This document shows, piece after piece, positions 16,056 to 25,450 of a stretch of DNA of 64,000 bases. Origin of the DNA: Streptomyces sp. NBC_00483 (GTDB taxonomy: Bacteria; Actinomycetota; Actinomycetes; Streptomycetales; Streptomycetaceae); the NCBI RefSeq assembly GCF_036013745.1, contig NZ_CP107880.1, positions 2,480,001 through 2,544,000 on the forward strand. Direction: 5' to 3'. Each line of letters opens with the position of its first letter. Within the stretch, counting starts at the first letter, position 1. The notes below the pieces were generated by a model. The model ran no database searches. It was not told where the DNA came from and was given only the letters and a program-made list of their open reading frames with translations. The translations under genes were made by a program, and so were the position numbers.

Positions 16056-16671
16056 ATCGCATCAGCGTGAGCAGCACCTCGCGGCTCGACGCCCTGCGGC
16101 GTACGTCGCACTCGACGATGGGGACGTGGGGGTCCAGGTCGAGGGCCTTGCGCAGCTCCTCCGTGGGGTAGCGCGGCCCGTCGGGGAAGGTGTTGTTGGC
16201 GATCACGAACGGCACTCCGCGCTCCTCGAGCCGCCCGATCACGTCGAAGCTGACTTCGAGGCGGCGGGTGTCGACGAGCACGACGGCGCCGAGAGCGCCC
16301 TCGAACAGGCCGTTCCACAGGAACCAGAACCGCTCCTGCCCCGGCGTGCCGAAGAGGTACAGGACGAGTTCCTCGGTGATGCCGATCCGGCCGAAGTCCA
16401 TGGCCACGGTCGTGGCGGTCTTGGTCTCCGAACCGTAGTTGTCGTCGACGCCGATGCCCGCCTGCGTCATGGTCTCTTCGGTGGTGAGCGGCCGGATCTC
16501 GCTGACGGAGCCGACCATGGTGGTCTTGCCGACGCCGAAGCCGCCCACGATGACGATCTTGACGGCGGACGTGACGGTGTCGGGCAGTCGTTCCTCGGCC
16601 CGGGGCCCCGGAATGTGCACGCTCATCGCGGTGTCGCTCCCGGCCGTGCTGTCAGAGCTTCTGTAGTCCAT
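16024..16671 (-). CDS. cvnD9: Conservon small GTPase (CvnD, MglA-like)
   Basis: 215 aa with G1 GGFGVGKTT, switch region GIGVDDNY, G3 GTPGQERF and an atypical G4 VIANNTF in place of NKxD, which is usual for conservon GTPases. It is thought to cycle nucleotides downstream of the CvnA/B/C membrane complex. The start overlaps the cvnC 3' end by 20 bases; an internal ATG at 16626 with GGGAG upstream is an alternative. In S. coelicolor the equivalent cluster (rar, cvn9) restrains aerial growth and antibiotic production; that role is inferred here from gene content and order. Confidence 0.9.
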   Translation of the reverse strand: MDYRSSDSTAGSDTAMSVHIPGPRAEERLPDTVTSAVKIVIVGGFGVGKTTMVGSVSEIRPLTTEETMTQAGIGVDDNYGSETKTATTVAMDFGRIGITEELVLYLFGTPGQERFWFLWNGLFEGALGAVVLVDTRRLEVSFDVIGRLEERGVPFVIANNTFPDGPRYPTEELRKALDLDPHVPIVECDVRRRASSREVLLTLMRFLHEMALHHA

Positions 16672-17059
16672 GCATCACCGCTTCGAGAAGGGAACGGTCC
16701 GCGACCGCGCCTCGGATCACCGGCGCGCGCGCCTGCACCAGCTCGGCCGCGAGGAGTTCGCCGAGCAGCACGGTGACCACGCTGAACGGCAGTTGGAGGT
16801 AGGCCGAGATCTCAGCCGTCGACAGGGGCGTCTTGCACAGGCGGATGACGGAGGCCTGCTCGGGCGGCGAGGCCGGCGGCGGATCGCCGCGTGCCACGAT
16901 CAGGGACACCAGGTCGAGCGGCGCGCGGTCGCTTCCGTCGGTGCCGCCCGTGATGACGTAGAGACGCTCCGGGTCGGGCTTTCCGTCGCCCTGCTGCGCC
17001 CGCCGCTCCCGTTTCGGCGGCGGTTCCCTGAACGGGGGTTCGGGAGGACGGTGCGTCAT
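16652..17059 (-). CDS. cvnC9: Conservon DUF742 protein (CvnC)
   Basis: 135 aa. After a basic Pro-rich N-terminus (REPPPKRERR) comes the DUF742 winged-helix-like domain: LYVITGGTDGSD, VSLIVARG, then ASVIRLCKTPLSTAEISAYL and a C-terminal helix. In conservons it interacts with the roadblock protein and the kinase-like CvnA. It overlaps cvnB by 4 bases (ATGA) and cvnD by 20, so the operon is tightly coupled. Confidence 0.9.
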   Translation of the reverse strand: MTHRPPEPPFREPPPKRERRAQQGDGKPDPERLYVITGGTDGSDRAPLDLVSLIVARGDPPPASPPEQASVIRLCKTPLSTAEISAYLQLPFSVVTVLLGELLAAELVQARAPVIRGAVADRSLLEAVMHGLQKL

Positions 17060-17463
17060 ACGGTCTGGCCGTTGCGCCGTGGCGGGCTCGTCAGATGCGC
17101 GCCGATCCGGATGACGAGATCGCGCATCTGGTGGCTGACGAGGCCCGCGTCGACGAACTGGTCGGCGAGCACGGCGAGATACGCGCCCTTGCCCGCGGCC
17201 ATCAGATAGAAGAAGCCGCCGTCGACCTCGATGATGACCATGTTCATCTTGCCGCTGCTCTCCGGGATCTCCGTGGCGACGGCGGAGGCCAGGGACTGAA
17301 GTCCCGCACAGGCGGCGGCGATCCGGTCGGCGGCGTCGGGATCACCGCCGTAGCGGGCGATGCGCAGCCCGTCCGAGGAGAGCACGACCACCTGCTTCAC
17401 ATTGGGCACGCACTCGGCGAGCTCCTTGAGCATCCAGTCGAAATTGGCCCTTTGCTGGATCAC
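17056..17463 (-). CDS. cvnB9: Conservon roadblock/LC7 protein (CvnB)
   Basis: 135 aa roadblock/LC7 domain protein (LKELAECVPNVKQVVVLSSDGLRIA, and GGFFYLMAAGKGAYLAVLAD). The fold forms homodimers that act as GTPase-activating or GTPase-binding modules; here the partner is CvnD. Its start overlaps the cvnA stop by 4 bases, and its stop overlaps the cvnC start. Confidence 0.92.
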   Translation of the reverse strand: MIQQRANFDWMLKELAECVPNVKQVVVLSSDGLRIARYGGDPDAADRIAAACAGLQSLASAVATEIPESSGKMNMVIIEVDGGFFYLMAAGKGAYLAVLADQFVDAGLVSHQMRDLVIRIGAHLTSPPRRNGQTV

Positions 17464-19160
17464 TGGTGGTCTCCCTCGTCGACCTGCTGGTTGTACGCGT
17501 CGTCATGCGGCTTGGCCGAACCCCCCGGGTCCTGCGCGGTCTCCCCCACCGCGTCGGCCGCCTCGGCCTGGCCCCCCTCGGGCTTCAGTCCGTTCATGAA
17601 CGCCTCGACCCACAGGCCGGGTTCGGGCTGTTCGGCCCCGCCGTGCTGGTCCGGCTGCCCGGGTGGGGCGGCGGCCGGTGCCGGATTCCCGTACGCCGCC
17701 GGGGCGGGCTCCGCCGCGGACGGCGGCATCGAGAGGTCCGGGTTGCGGGGCGTCACGATGATCTGGTCCTCGATGACCTTCGTGTCGTACTTCCTGCGCC
17801 GCTGCGGCAGGCCGTTGGGCCGCCATTCCGTGACCACGGGAACGTCGTCCTCCATCGCGGCGACGAGCGGGGCGGAAGGGCGCGGGCCCGTGACGGGACG
17901 CGGTCCCGTGGTGGGGCGGCGCGTCTTCTTCAGCCGCGGCTCCTCCTTGACCGGTACGCCCTTGTGGTCGACGCGGGGCACGGCGGAGGCGCCGATGCCG
18001 TGGGCGAGGCCCGGGGCGTACTGGGTGCTCATCATGGCGCGCGGCACGACGAGCACCGCGCGCACGCCGCCGTACGCGGACTGGCGCAGCGAGATCTGCA
18101 TGTCGTACATCGCGCAGAGCCGGCCCACGATCGCGAGACCGAGCCGCGGGTTCTCGCCGAGGTCGTTGAGGTCGTAGCCGGCCTTGGCCTTGTCCAGCAT
18201 CGCCTCGGTCTTGCGGCGCTGGTCCTCGCTGAGGCTGACGCCGCCGTCCTCGATCTCGATGGCGATGCCGGTCTGCACCTCGACCGCGGTGACGTGCACG
18301 CGGGTCGTCGGCGGCGAGTAGCGGGTCGCGTTGTCGAGGAGTTCGGCACAGGCGTGGATGACGGGCTCGACCGAGACGCCCCTGATGGCCACGTCGCAGA
18401 TGGCGTGCAGGTCGATGCGCGGGTACTCGAGGATGCGCGACATGGCGCCGCGCAGCACGCTGTAGAGCTTGACGGGCTTGGGCCACTGCCGCCCGGGGCG
18501 GGCGCCGCCGAGGACGGTGACGGAGTCGGCGAGTCGGCCGATCAGCGCCGTGCCGTGGTCGACGCGCAGCAGGTCGTCGAAGACCTCGGGGTTGCGGCCG
18601 TGGTCCTCCTCCATCTCGCGGAGTTCCTCTGCCTGCTTGTGCACGATGGCCTGGACGCGACGGGCGACGGAGACGAAGGCGCGCTGCGCCGCGTCCCGCA
18701 TCGTGATCTCGTTGTCGATCTCCTTGAGGGCCATGCTCATCAACTCGCGCTCGCCCGGCGTGACATCGCGGAAGGCGGGCTCGGAGTCGCAGGTGTTGCG
18801 GACGGCGTCGTGCGGCCTGTCACCGCTCGCCATCCGGTACAGGGCGTGCGGGAAGACCTCCTTGGCCACCCGCATCGTGCGGTGTTCCTGAGCGGCTATA
18901 TGGGCTTCCAACTCGGCTACGTGCCGGGTGTATTGGGCGCGCTGTGCCCTGTTGACGCGGCCGCGGCGGACCGCTTCGGCGGAGACGGCGAGCACGAGGA
19001 GCATGCCGAGCGCGCCGCACAGGGCGACGGCCGCCCGAGCGGGCTCCGCGACCAGGGCGGCGGCCGCTCCGGTGGCGGCCGCCATGACCATGGCGGGCAG
19101 CAACAGCACGCGCAGATAGGGGACTTCTCGGCCACCGGGAGGCGATTGAACACTCACCAT
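17460..19160 (-). CDS. cvnA9: Conservon sensor-kinase-like membrane protein (CvnA)
   Basis: 566 aa from ATG 19160, chosen for AGAGGG upstream; a GTG 19 codons earlier is possible. Two hydrophobic segments near the N-terminus (LLLPAMVMAAATGAAAALV and CGALGMLLVLAVSA) form a membrane hairpin. A helical region then leads to a HATPase_c domain with N box ELLDNATRYSPP and G boxes IEDGGVSL and NPRLGLAIV. No canonical His-containing dimerisation box with adjacent ATP lid is clear, as in other conservon CvnA proteins. The C-terminal 150 residues are Pro-rich. First gene of the five-gene conservon. Confidence 0.9.
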   Translation of the reverse strand: MVSVQSPPGGREVPYLRVLLLPAMVMAAATGAAAALVAEPARAAVALCGALGMLLVLAVSAEAVRRGRVNRAQRAQYTRHVAELEAHIAAQEHRTMRVAKEVFPHALYRMASGDRPHDAVRNTCDSEPAFRDVTPGERELMSMALKEIDNEITMRDAAQRAFVSVARRVQAIVHKQAEELREMEEDHGRNPEVFDDLLRVDHGTALIGRLADSVTVLGGARPGRQWPKPVKLYSVLRGAMSRILEYPRIDLHAICDVAIRGVSVEPVIHACAELLDNATRYSPPTTRVHVTAVEVQTGIAIEIEDGGVSLSEDQRRKTEAMLDKAKAGYDLNDLGENPRLGLAIVGRLCAMYDMQISLRQSAYGGVRAVLVVPRAMMSTQYAPGLAHGIGASAVPRVDHKGVPVKEEPRLKKTRRPTTGPRPVTGPRPSAPLVAAMEDDVPVVTEWRPNGLPQRRRKYDTKVIEDQIIVTPRNPDLSMPPSAAEPAPAAYGNPAPAAAPPGQPDQHGGAEQPEPGLWVEAFMNGLKPEGGQAEAADAVGETAQDPGGSAKPHDDAYNQQVDEGDHQ

Positions 19161-19510
19161 GTATGCCCTCTGAACGGTCGGGTCTGGGAACGTCGGAGAT
19201 TCGGGATGGTTCGTCACGCTTCAATTGCGCCGTTTCGGGAAGCTTCGGCGCAGAAGGGAACAAGCGGCCGAATCCATCTCAACTCGGTGCGCTGTGAGCG
19301 AGCTTAGTCCGACCGGATCATCGCCGGGTCATATTCAGCAAGGCCCTGAAATCGGCCCCGCGACAGGAATACACTCGCTCCATTTACACGCTCGGTCGCG
19401 ATTCGCACACGTGGAGCAATGACGTCCGCGCGCGCGAACGCACAGTTCCCCGCGCCCCTGTGAGGGACGCGGGGAACTGTGTGAAGCCCCGTCAGGCCTT
19501 GGCCGTCGCG
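19161..19510. other. Gene-free spacer between the conservon and the helicase gene
   Basis: 350 bases upstream of cvnA and downstream of the helicase. It should hold the conservon promoter. The only distinct element is the hairpin at 19441-19481; no small gene with coding character is seen. Confidence 0.7.
19441..19481. terminator. Hairpin terminator downstream of the helicase gene
   Basis: Perfect 14-bp stem CACAGTTCCCCGCG / CGCGGGGAACTGTG with a 13-base loop, 30 bases past the helicase stop on the minus strand. Confidence 0.8.
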
Positions 19511-22321
19511 CTAGCCGACGGACGAATAGGCCACGACGCCCCGCCGCACGGCGTCCACGGCCTTTCGCGCGTTGCGCCCCACCGTGGAGCCCTCCGTCGG
19601 TGCGGCCGCCGCGATCTGCCCCAGCACGTCGATGACCTGCTTGCACCAGCGCACGAAGTCACCGGCCGGCATCTCGGCCTCCCGCAGCACCTCGTCGAGG
19701 CCCTTGCCGGAGGCCCACTGGTACGCGATCCAGGCGAAGCCGAGGTCGGGCTCGCGCTGGCCGACGCCCTCCGCCTGATTGATCCGGAACTCCTCCTCCA
19801 GGGCGTCGAGCCGCCCCCAGATCCGCACCATCTCGCCGAGCGCCGCCTTGGCCCTGCCCGCGGGCAGCTTGGGCGCGAGCGCGTCGTCCGCGACCCGCGC
19901 CTCGAACACCAACGCCGAGACGCACGCCGCGAGTTCGGCCGGGCTCAGGTCCTCCCAGACGCCGTCCCGCAGGCACTCACTGGCGAGCAGGTCCAGCTCG
20001 CCGTAGAGGCGGGCGAGCCGCTTGCCGTGCTCGGTCACCTCGTCGCCGCGCAGATAGTCCATTTCGGTGAGCAGCTTGACGATGCGGTCGAAGGTCCGCG
20101 CGATCGTGTTGGTGCGCCCCTCGATCCGCCGCTCCAACTGCCCGGTGTCCCGCTTGAGGCGGTAGTAGCGCTCGGCCCACCGCGCGTGGTCCTCGCGGTC
20201 GGAGCAGCCGTGGCACGGATGCGCCCGCAGCTCGGCCCGCAGCCGCGTGATCTCCCGGTCGTCCGCCGCCTGCGAGCGGCCCTTCTTCTTGTGCCGGTCC
20301 GGCACGATGTGGCCGGCCTTGGTGCGCAGCGCGGAGGCGAGGTCGCGCCGGGACTGCGGCGAGCGCGGGTTGAACGACTTCGGGATGCGCATCCGATCCA
20401 GCGCCTCCACGGGCACCGGGAAGTCGATCGAGGCGAGCCGCTTGACCTGGCGCTCGGCGGTCAGCACCAGCGGTCTCGGCCCGTCGTGGTGCTCGAAGCC
20501 GCGATGCCCGTTGGACCGGCCGGCCGGGATGCCCGGGTCGAGCACGAGCGCGAGGCCCGCGAACTTCCCCGTCGGCACGTGGATGACGTCACCGGGCTTC
20601 AGCTTCTCGAGCGCGGCCGCCGCCTGCACGCGCCGCTGCGCGGCGCCCTGCTTGGCCAACTCGGTCTCGCGGTCCTTGAGTTCGCGCCGCAGCCGGGCGT
20701 ACTCATCGAAGTCCCCGAGGTGGCAGGTCATGGACTCCTTGTAGCCCTCGAGCCCCTCCTCGTTCTTCTGCACCTGCCGCGAGATGCCCACGACCGAGCG
20801 GTCCGCCTGGAACTGGGCGAAGGAGGTCTCGAGCAGCTCCCTCGACCGGTGGCGGCCGAACTGCTCCACCAGGTTCACCGCCATGTTGTACGACGGCCGG
20901 AAGCTCGACTTGAGCGGGTACGTGCGCGTGCCCGCGAGCCCCGCCAGGTACTCGGGGCTGAAGCCGCGCTGCCACAGCACCACGGCGTGGCCCTCGACAT
21001 CGATACCCCGCCGCCCGGCACGGCCGGTGAGCTGTGTGTACTCGCCGGGCGTGATGTCCGCGTGCTGCTCGCCGTTCCACTTGACGAGCTTCTCCAACAC
21101 CACCGACCTGGCAGGCATGTTGATGCCGAGCGCGAGCGTCTCCGTCGCGAACACGGCCCTCACCAGGCCGCGCACGAACAGCTCCTCGACGACCTCCTTG
21201 AAGGTCGGCAGCATGCCCGCGTGGTGCGCGGCGATGCCGCGCTCGAGGCCTTCGAGCCACTCGAAGTAGCCCAGGACGTGCAGATCCTCGTCGGGAATGG
21301 CCGCCGTGCGCTCCTCGACTATCGAACGGACCTCGGCCCGCGCGTCCTCGTCGTTGAGCCTGAGGCCCGCGTACAGGCACTGCTGGACGGCGGCCTCGCA
21401 GGCGGCCCGGCTGAAGATGAACGTGATGGCGGGCAGCAGCCCCTCGTTGTCGAGGCGCTCGATGACCTCGGGGCGGCCCGGCGTCCAGATCCGGGAGCGC
21501 TGCCTGCGCTCCCGCTCCCTGTCGGCCTCGCGCATGTGCCGGCCGCGCCTGCGGTCCTGGTACGAGGGGCGGCTGGCCTCCATGCGCGCCATCCGCGTCA
21601 GGTCGGGGTTGACCGCCTTCTTGCTGCCCTCGCCCTCCTCGAAGAGGTCGTACATCCGGCGCCCGGCGAGCACGTGCTGGAACAGCGGCACGGGCCGGTG
21701 CTCGGAGACGATCACCTCGGTGTCGCCGCGCACGGTGTCGAGCCAGTCGCCGAACTCCTCCGCGTTCGACACCGTCGCCGACAGGGAGACGAGTGTCACG
21801 GACTCCTGGAGGTGGATGATCACCTCTTCCCAGACGGCGCCACGGAAGCGGTCGGAGAGGTAGTGCACCTCGTCCATGACCACGTAGCCGAGGCCGAGGA
21901 GCGACTGCGAACCCGCGTACAGCATGTTGCGCAGCACTTCGGTGGTCATCACGACCACGGGCGCGTCACTGTTCACACTGTTGTCGCCCGTGAGCAGGCC
22001 GACCTTGTCCGCGCCGTAGCGCTTCGAGAGGTCCTGGTACTTCTGGTTCGACAGCGCCTTGATGGGTGTCGTGTAGAAACACTTCTTGCCCTGTTGCAGG
22101 GCAAGGTGGACGGCGAACTCGCCGACGATCGTCTTGCCGGAGCCGGTGGGCGCCGCGACCAGGACGCCCTTGCCCGCCTCCAGCGCCTGGCACGCCTCGA
22201 TCTGGAAGGGGTCGAGGCCGAAGTCGTACATCTCGCGGAAGTCCGCGAGCGCGGTGGCCTGCTCGGCGGCCCGCTGACGGGCTGCCGCATACCGCTCGGC
22301 CGGGGAGAGGTCCTCTGTCAT
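19511..22321 (-). CDS. helY: Ski2/Mtr4-type DEVH-box helicase (HelY family)
   Basis: 936 aa from ATG 22321 (GGAAAG upstream; longer reading rejected). Motif I is VAAPTGSGKT, motif II DEVHYL, motif III SLSATVSN, motif VI QLTGRAGRRGIDVEG, and the C-terminal DSHCT domain is present. A CHGCSDREDH zinc-like patch lies at about residue 690. HelY-family proteins are actinobacterial relatives of RNA-exosome helicases; the role is inferred to be RNA processing or DNA repair. It follows the tatA-tatC genes in the same direction, an arrangement remembered from other actinobacteria. Confidence 0.92.
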   Translation of the reverse strand: MTEDLSPAERYAAARQRAAEQATALADFREMYDFGLDPFQIEACQALEAGKGVLVAAPTGSGKTIVGEFAVHLALQQGKKCFYTTPIKALSNQKYQDLSKRYGADKVGLLTGDNSVNSDAPVVVMTTEVLRNMLYAGSQSLLGLGYVVMDEVHYLSDRFRGAVWEEVIIHLQESVTLVSLSATVSNAEEFGDWLDTVRGDTEVIVSEHRPVPLFQHVLAGRRMYDLFEEGEGSKKAVNPDLTRMARMEASRPSYQDRRRGRHMREADRERERRQRSRIWTPGRPEVIERLDNEGLLPAITFIFSRAACEAAVQQCLYAGLRLNDEDARAEVRSIVEERTAAIPDEDLHVLGYFEWLEGLERGIAAHHAGMLPTFKEVVEELFVRGLVRAVFATETLALGINMPARSVVLEKLVKWNGEQHADITPGEYTQLTGRAGRRGIDVEGHAVVLWQRGFSPEYLAGLAGTRTYPLKSSFRPSYNMAVNLVEQFGRHRSRELLETSFAQFQADRSVVGISRQVQKNEEGLEGYKESMTCHLGDFDEYARLRRELKDRETELAKQGAAQRRVQAAAALEKLKPGDVIHVPTGKFAGLALVLDPGIPAGRSNGHRGFEHHDGPRPLVLTAERQVKRLASIDFPVPVEALDRMRIPKSFNPRSPQSRRDLASALRTKAGHIVPDRHKKKGRSQAADDREITRLRAELRAHPCHGCSDREDHARWAERYYRLKRDTGQLERRIEGRTNTIARTFDRIVKLLTEMDYLRGDEVTEHGKRLARLYGELDLLASECLRDGVWEDLSPAELAACVSALVFEARVADDALAPKLPAGRAKAALGEMVRIWGRLDALEEEFRINQAEGVGQREPDLGFAWIAYQWASGKGLDEVLREAEMPAGDFVRWCKQVIDVLGQIAAAAPTEGSTVGRNARKAVDAVRRGVVAYSSVG

Positions 22322-22364
22322 CGTGCTTTCCAGCCTACCGACGACCACTGACATCGGACGATCA

Positions 22365-23267
22365 TTATCCGGTAAGGCCTCCGGTGAGGATCCGCACCGC
22401 CCCCGGCACGCACTGCGCGACCAGCGGCAACGCGCCGACCGGCTCCCCGTCCGCGTATCCCGTGATGCCCTCGGCGGCGAGCTCGACACGCGCGGCCCGG
22501 TACACGCTCACCGCCGGGTGGTCGAGGTGGGTCCCCTTGTAGACACGCGGGAACACCTTCAGCAGGGTCGTACGGGAGCAGTCCCCGACCACGGTCACGT
22601 CGAACAGCCCGTCACTCATGTCGGCCTCCGCGCAGATCCGCATGCCACCTCCGTACGAGGTCCCGTTGCCGACGGCGATCAGGGTCGCCGCGACCTCGCG
22701 TACGGAGCCGTCGTCGAGGGTCAGCTTGAACGGCACGGCCTTGAAGGTGGCCAGTTCCAGCGCGATCGCCAGGTCGTACTTGAAGCGGCCGAGCGGGAGC
22801 CGCATCCGGTTGCCGCGGTCGTTGACGCGGGAGTCGAAGCCGGAGGCGAGCACGGTGCCGAACCAGTGGTCACCGATCCGGCCGAGGTCGATCTCGCGGG
22901 TCCCCGAGCCCAACAGCCCGTCGGCGACGAGTCTCCCGGCCGTGGCCGGGTCACGTATCGGAAGCCCGAGGGCGCGGGCGAAGTCGTTGCCTGTGCCGAC
23001 GGCGACGATCCCGAGCGGCGTGTCGGTCCCCGCGACGGCCTGCAGCGCGAGGTTCACGAGGCCGTCCCCGCCGACGGCCACCAGCGCCCCGGTCCCCTCC
23101 GCCACCGCTTCACGCGCGCGTGCGAGGGCGTCGTCGGCGTCCTCGCCGACGACGGTGCGCACCTGGAAACCGGCTGCCCGCAAAGCGGAAGCGGCCGGCT
23201 GCGCAGCATGTGCGCCCCGGCCGCGTCCCGCGGTGGGATTGACGAAGAGGGTGATCTCACTGCTCAC
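22365..23267 (-). CDS. Diacylglycerol kinase-family lipid kinase (YegS/BmrU-like)
   Basis: 300 aa. Landmarks are FVNPTAGRGRG, the ATP-binding VAVGGDGLVNLALQ (G-G-D-G) near residue 64 and VAVGTGNDFARALGLP. The C-terminal beta-sandwich includes GNGTSYGGGMRICAEADMSDGLFDV and ADGEPVG. It phosphorylates diacylglycerol, sphingoid or related lipids with ATP at the membrane. It lies between tatC and helY, all read leftwards. Confidence 0.92.
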   Translation of the reverse strand: MSSEITLFVNPTAGRGRGAHAAQPAASALRAAGFQVRTVVGEDADDALARAREAVAEGTGALVAVGGDGLVNLALQAVAGTDTPLGIVAVGTGNDFARALGLPIRDPATAGRLVADGLLGSGTREIDLGRIGDHWFGTVLASGFDSRVNDRGNRMRLPLGRFKYDLAIALELATFKAVPFKLTLDDGSVREVAATLIAVGNGTSYGGGMRICAEADMSDGLFDVTVVGDCSRTTLLKVFPRVYKGTHLDHPAVSVYRAARVELAAEGITGYADGEPVGALPLVAQCVPGAVRILTGGLTG

Positions 23268-23309
23268 GGGCGGACACTAACAAGTGCCCCGGCCCGAACT
23301 GGAGTTACC

Positions 23310-24275
23310 TCAGGTCACATCGTCGTAACCGTTGACCCGCTCCGGCCGCGACGCCCCGTCGGACGTCGCCTGCTCCGGGAGCGCCCGGCTCGCCGGGACG
23401 GACTCGATCTCGCCGATGTCCTCCGGCGTCAGGTCGAGCTCGGAGGCCTCGTCGTCATCGGGCCCCGCGGCCTCGCTCAGCCGCCTGCGCCGGTCGTTGA
23501 GGAGCGAGAAGCACACCGCTGCGAAGTAGAGGATCCAGATGGGACCGGCGAGCGCCAGCATCGTCAGCGGGTCCGTGCTCGGCGTCGCGACGGCGGCGAA
23601 CACCGTGATGCCCATGATCATCGCGCGCCACCAGCCGAGCATCCGCCTGCCGGTGATCGCCCCGATCAGGTTGAGGAAGATGAGCAGCAGCGGCAGCTCG
23701 AAGGCGAGGCCGAAGACGAGCACCATGCGCAGCACGAGGTCGAGCAGGTCGTCGAGCGGCAGCAGGTTCTGGGCGTTGCCCGGAGTGAACTCGATGAGGA
23801 CCTTCGCCGTCGTCGGCAGCACCGAGTAGGCGAAGTAGGCGCCGGCGATGAAGAGCGGGGCACCCGTGCCCACGAACGCGTACGCGTACTTCTTCTCGTG
23901 CCGGTGCAGTCCGGGCGCCACGAAGCCCCAGAGCTGGAACAGCCAGACCGGGGAGGCAGCCACGACACCGGCCATCAGCGACACCTTCAGCGCCAGCGTG
24001 AAGGGGGTGAGCAGACCATTGAGGGTGATCTGGGCGCAGGGCTTGTCCGACGTGGACCTGGCCAGCTCTGAGAACGACTGCTCACAGCCGACCGAGTCGA
24101 GGATCGGCCGGGTGATCAGGTTGATGATGTCGTTGTAGAAGAACGCGGCGACGACGGTGATCGCGACGACGGCCAGGAGCGCCTTCGCGAGCCGGTTGCG
24201 GAGCTCACGCAGGTGCTCCGCGAGCGGCATCCGCCCCTCGGGATCCTTCTCCTCTTTGCGGGCAGGCTTGAGCAA
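23310..24275 (-). CDS. tatC: Sec-independent protein translocase TatC
   Basis: 321 aa from a TTG start preceded by GAGG. Six membrane segments; landmarks are MPLAEHLRELRNRL, TPFTLALKVSLMAGVVAASPVW (the conserved F-x-x-x-x-K region), APGLHRHEKKYAY and GLAFELPLLL with the conserved Glu. It binds twin-arginine signal peptides and starts export of folded proteins. An acidic C-terminal tail of about 60 residues is typical of Streptomyces. Cotranscribed with tatA, 51 bases upstream. Confidence 0.96.
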   Translation of the reverse strand: MLKPARKEEKDPEGRMPLAEHLRELRNRLAKALLAVVAITVVAAFFYNDIINLITRPILDSVGCEQSFSELARSTSDKPCAQITLNGLLTPFTLALKVSLMAGVVAASPVWLFQLWGFVAPGLHRHEKKYAYAFVGTGAPLFIAGAYFAYSVLPTTAKVLIEFTPGNAQNLLPLDDLLDLVLRMVLVFGLAFELPLLLIFLNLIGAITGRRMLGWWRAMIMGITVFAAVATPSTDPLTMLALAGPIWILYFAAVCFSLLNDRRRRLSEAAGPDDDEASELDLTPEDIGEIESVPASRALPEQATSDGASRPERVNGYDDVT

Positions 24276-24326
24276 CCCACGTCCTCATCTCGTGCGGCAG
24301 GCCGCCATGGCAGGGGCGGCCTTCGA

Positions 24327-24620
24327 TCAGCTCTTGGTCGTCTGGTTCGTCTGCTCGTTCACAGGACGCGAGCTGTCCACGTCACCGGGGGCCGCCTTGA
24401 TGGTGCGCTGCGCCGGAGGCGTCGCGGCGTCCTGCGGCGGGTCCGAGGGAGCAGCCGACTTGTCGCCGCCCTCGCTCTTCATGGCCTTGGCCTCGCTCTT
24501 GAGGATGCGGGCCGACTTGCCCAGCGAACGCGCCATGTCGGGAAGCTTCTTCGCGCCGAACAGCAGAATGACCACTACGAGGATCAGGATGATCTCGGGT
24601 GCACCGAGCCTTCCGAACAT
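24327..24620 (-). CDS. tatA: Twin-arginine translocase subunit TatA
   Basis: 97 aa. One N-terminal membrane helix ([20 protein letters not shown]) with the hinge [16 protein letters not shown] and an amphipathic helix, then a soluble acidic tail. Forms the pore with TatC. First of the tatA-tatC pair. Confidence 0.95.
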   Translation of the reverse strand: MFGRLGAPEIILILVVVILLFGAKKLPDMARSLGKSARILKSEAKAMKSEGGDKSAAPSDPPQDAATPPAQRTIKAAPGDVDSSRPVNEQTNQTTKS

Positions 24621-24879
24621 ATCCGTTTACCTTCTCACTGAGGCGGCAGGGGCGGGGCTGCCGGTACCGATCGGACCTCGGACTGTTGTCCGACCACCGT
24701 GCTGGCAGCGATCGTATCCCGTGGGGGTAAACACGAGGCAATGCCCGTGCGTCCTCCCAATTGCGGACCGCGCCTCACTACCGGACCGCCAAAGGGAGCG
24801 TACCCGCCGACCCCGACAACGGGACAGGCCGCGGCGATAAAGCGCTTTCCACGCTTCCGCCGAGGACGCCGACGGGGCG

Positions 24880-25077
24880 TCAGACCACGTCGCCGCCGGC
24901 CTTCGCGACACCTACGGCGGCCCGCTCGAGATCCTCCGCCGCGCTGTTGATCCGCTGCGTGGTGTCGGCCACTTGACGGCTGAGGCGCTGCGCCTCGACG
25001 AAGACCCGCACCGCGAGGACCGCCAGCACGGCGAGCCCCACGAAACCCACAGCAACCGCCAGCATCGCCCAGAACAT
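24880..25077 (-). CDS. Small single-span membrane protein, unknown function
   Basis: 65 aa. A long N-terminal hydrophobic helix (FWAMLAVAVGFVGLAVLAVLAVRVFV) is followed by an amphipathic coiled segment (QRLSRQVADTTQRINSAAEDLERAAVGVA) resembling DUF948-type proteins. It lies just after the zinc-ribbon gene in the same direction. Function unknown; conservation next to tatA/pafC in Streptomyces is remembered but not verified. Confidence 0.7.
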   Translation of the reverse strand: MFWAMLAVAVGFVGLAVLAVLAVRVFVEAQRLSRQVADTTQRINSAAEDLERAAVGVAKAGGDVV

Positions 25078-25086
25078 GCGCCGAGC

Positions 25087-25368
25087 CTAGACGGTCTGGT
25101 GGAGGCGCAGCGTGCGCACCCCGCCACCGGTGAGGAGTTCGATGATGCGCTCACCGGCGGGCTTGCGCACCGAGGTCTCGCACTCGGGGCAGGTGAACGA
25201 GTAGAACGTGGTGCGACTGCTGGCCCCGATCGCCAACCGGATCGCCGAGGCGGCCAGTTCGAAGCGTGCGCGACAGTCGGGGCAGCCGGCCCTGAAGACG
25301 ACGGGCGCCACGGTGGTCGCCGTGGCGGGCATTTCGGCAATGCCAGTGAAACCGGCCACACCAGTCAT
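25087..25368 (-). CDS. Small zinc-ribbon protein, unknown function
   Basis: 93 aa from ATG 25368 with GAGGTG upstream. Two CxxC pairs (CPDC near residue 29 and CPEC near residue 60) should bind one zinc. Between them lies LAASAIRLAIGASSRTTFYSFT. No catalytic motif. Resembles actinobacterial proteins with nucleic-acid-type zinc ribbons. It follows pafC by 82 bases. Confidence 0.72.
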   Translation of the reverse strand: MTGVAGFTGIAEMPATATTVAPVVFRAGCPDCRARFELAASAIRLAIGASSRTTFYSFTCPECETSVRKPAGERIIELLTGGGVRTLRLHQTV

Positions 25369-25450
25369 GTCACACACCTCACACCATTTGTCCGTTGTGC
25401 ACCGTACGTCGTGATACGTCGCCGGGGATCCGGGGGCGCGTCCAACTCCC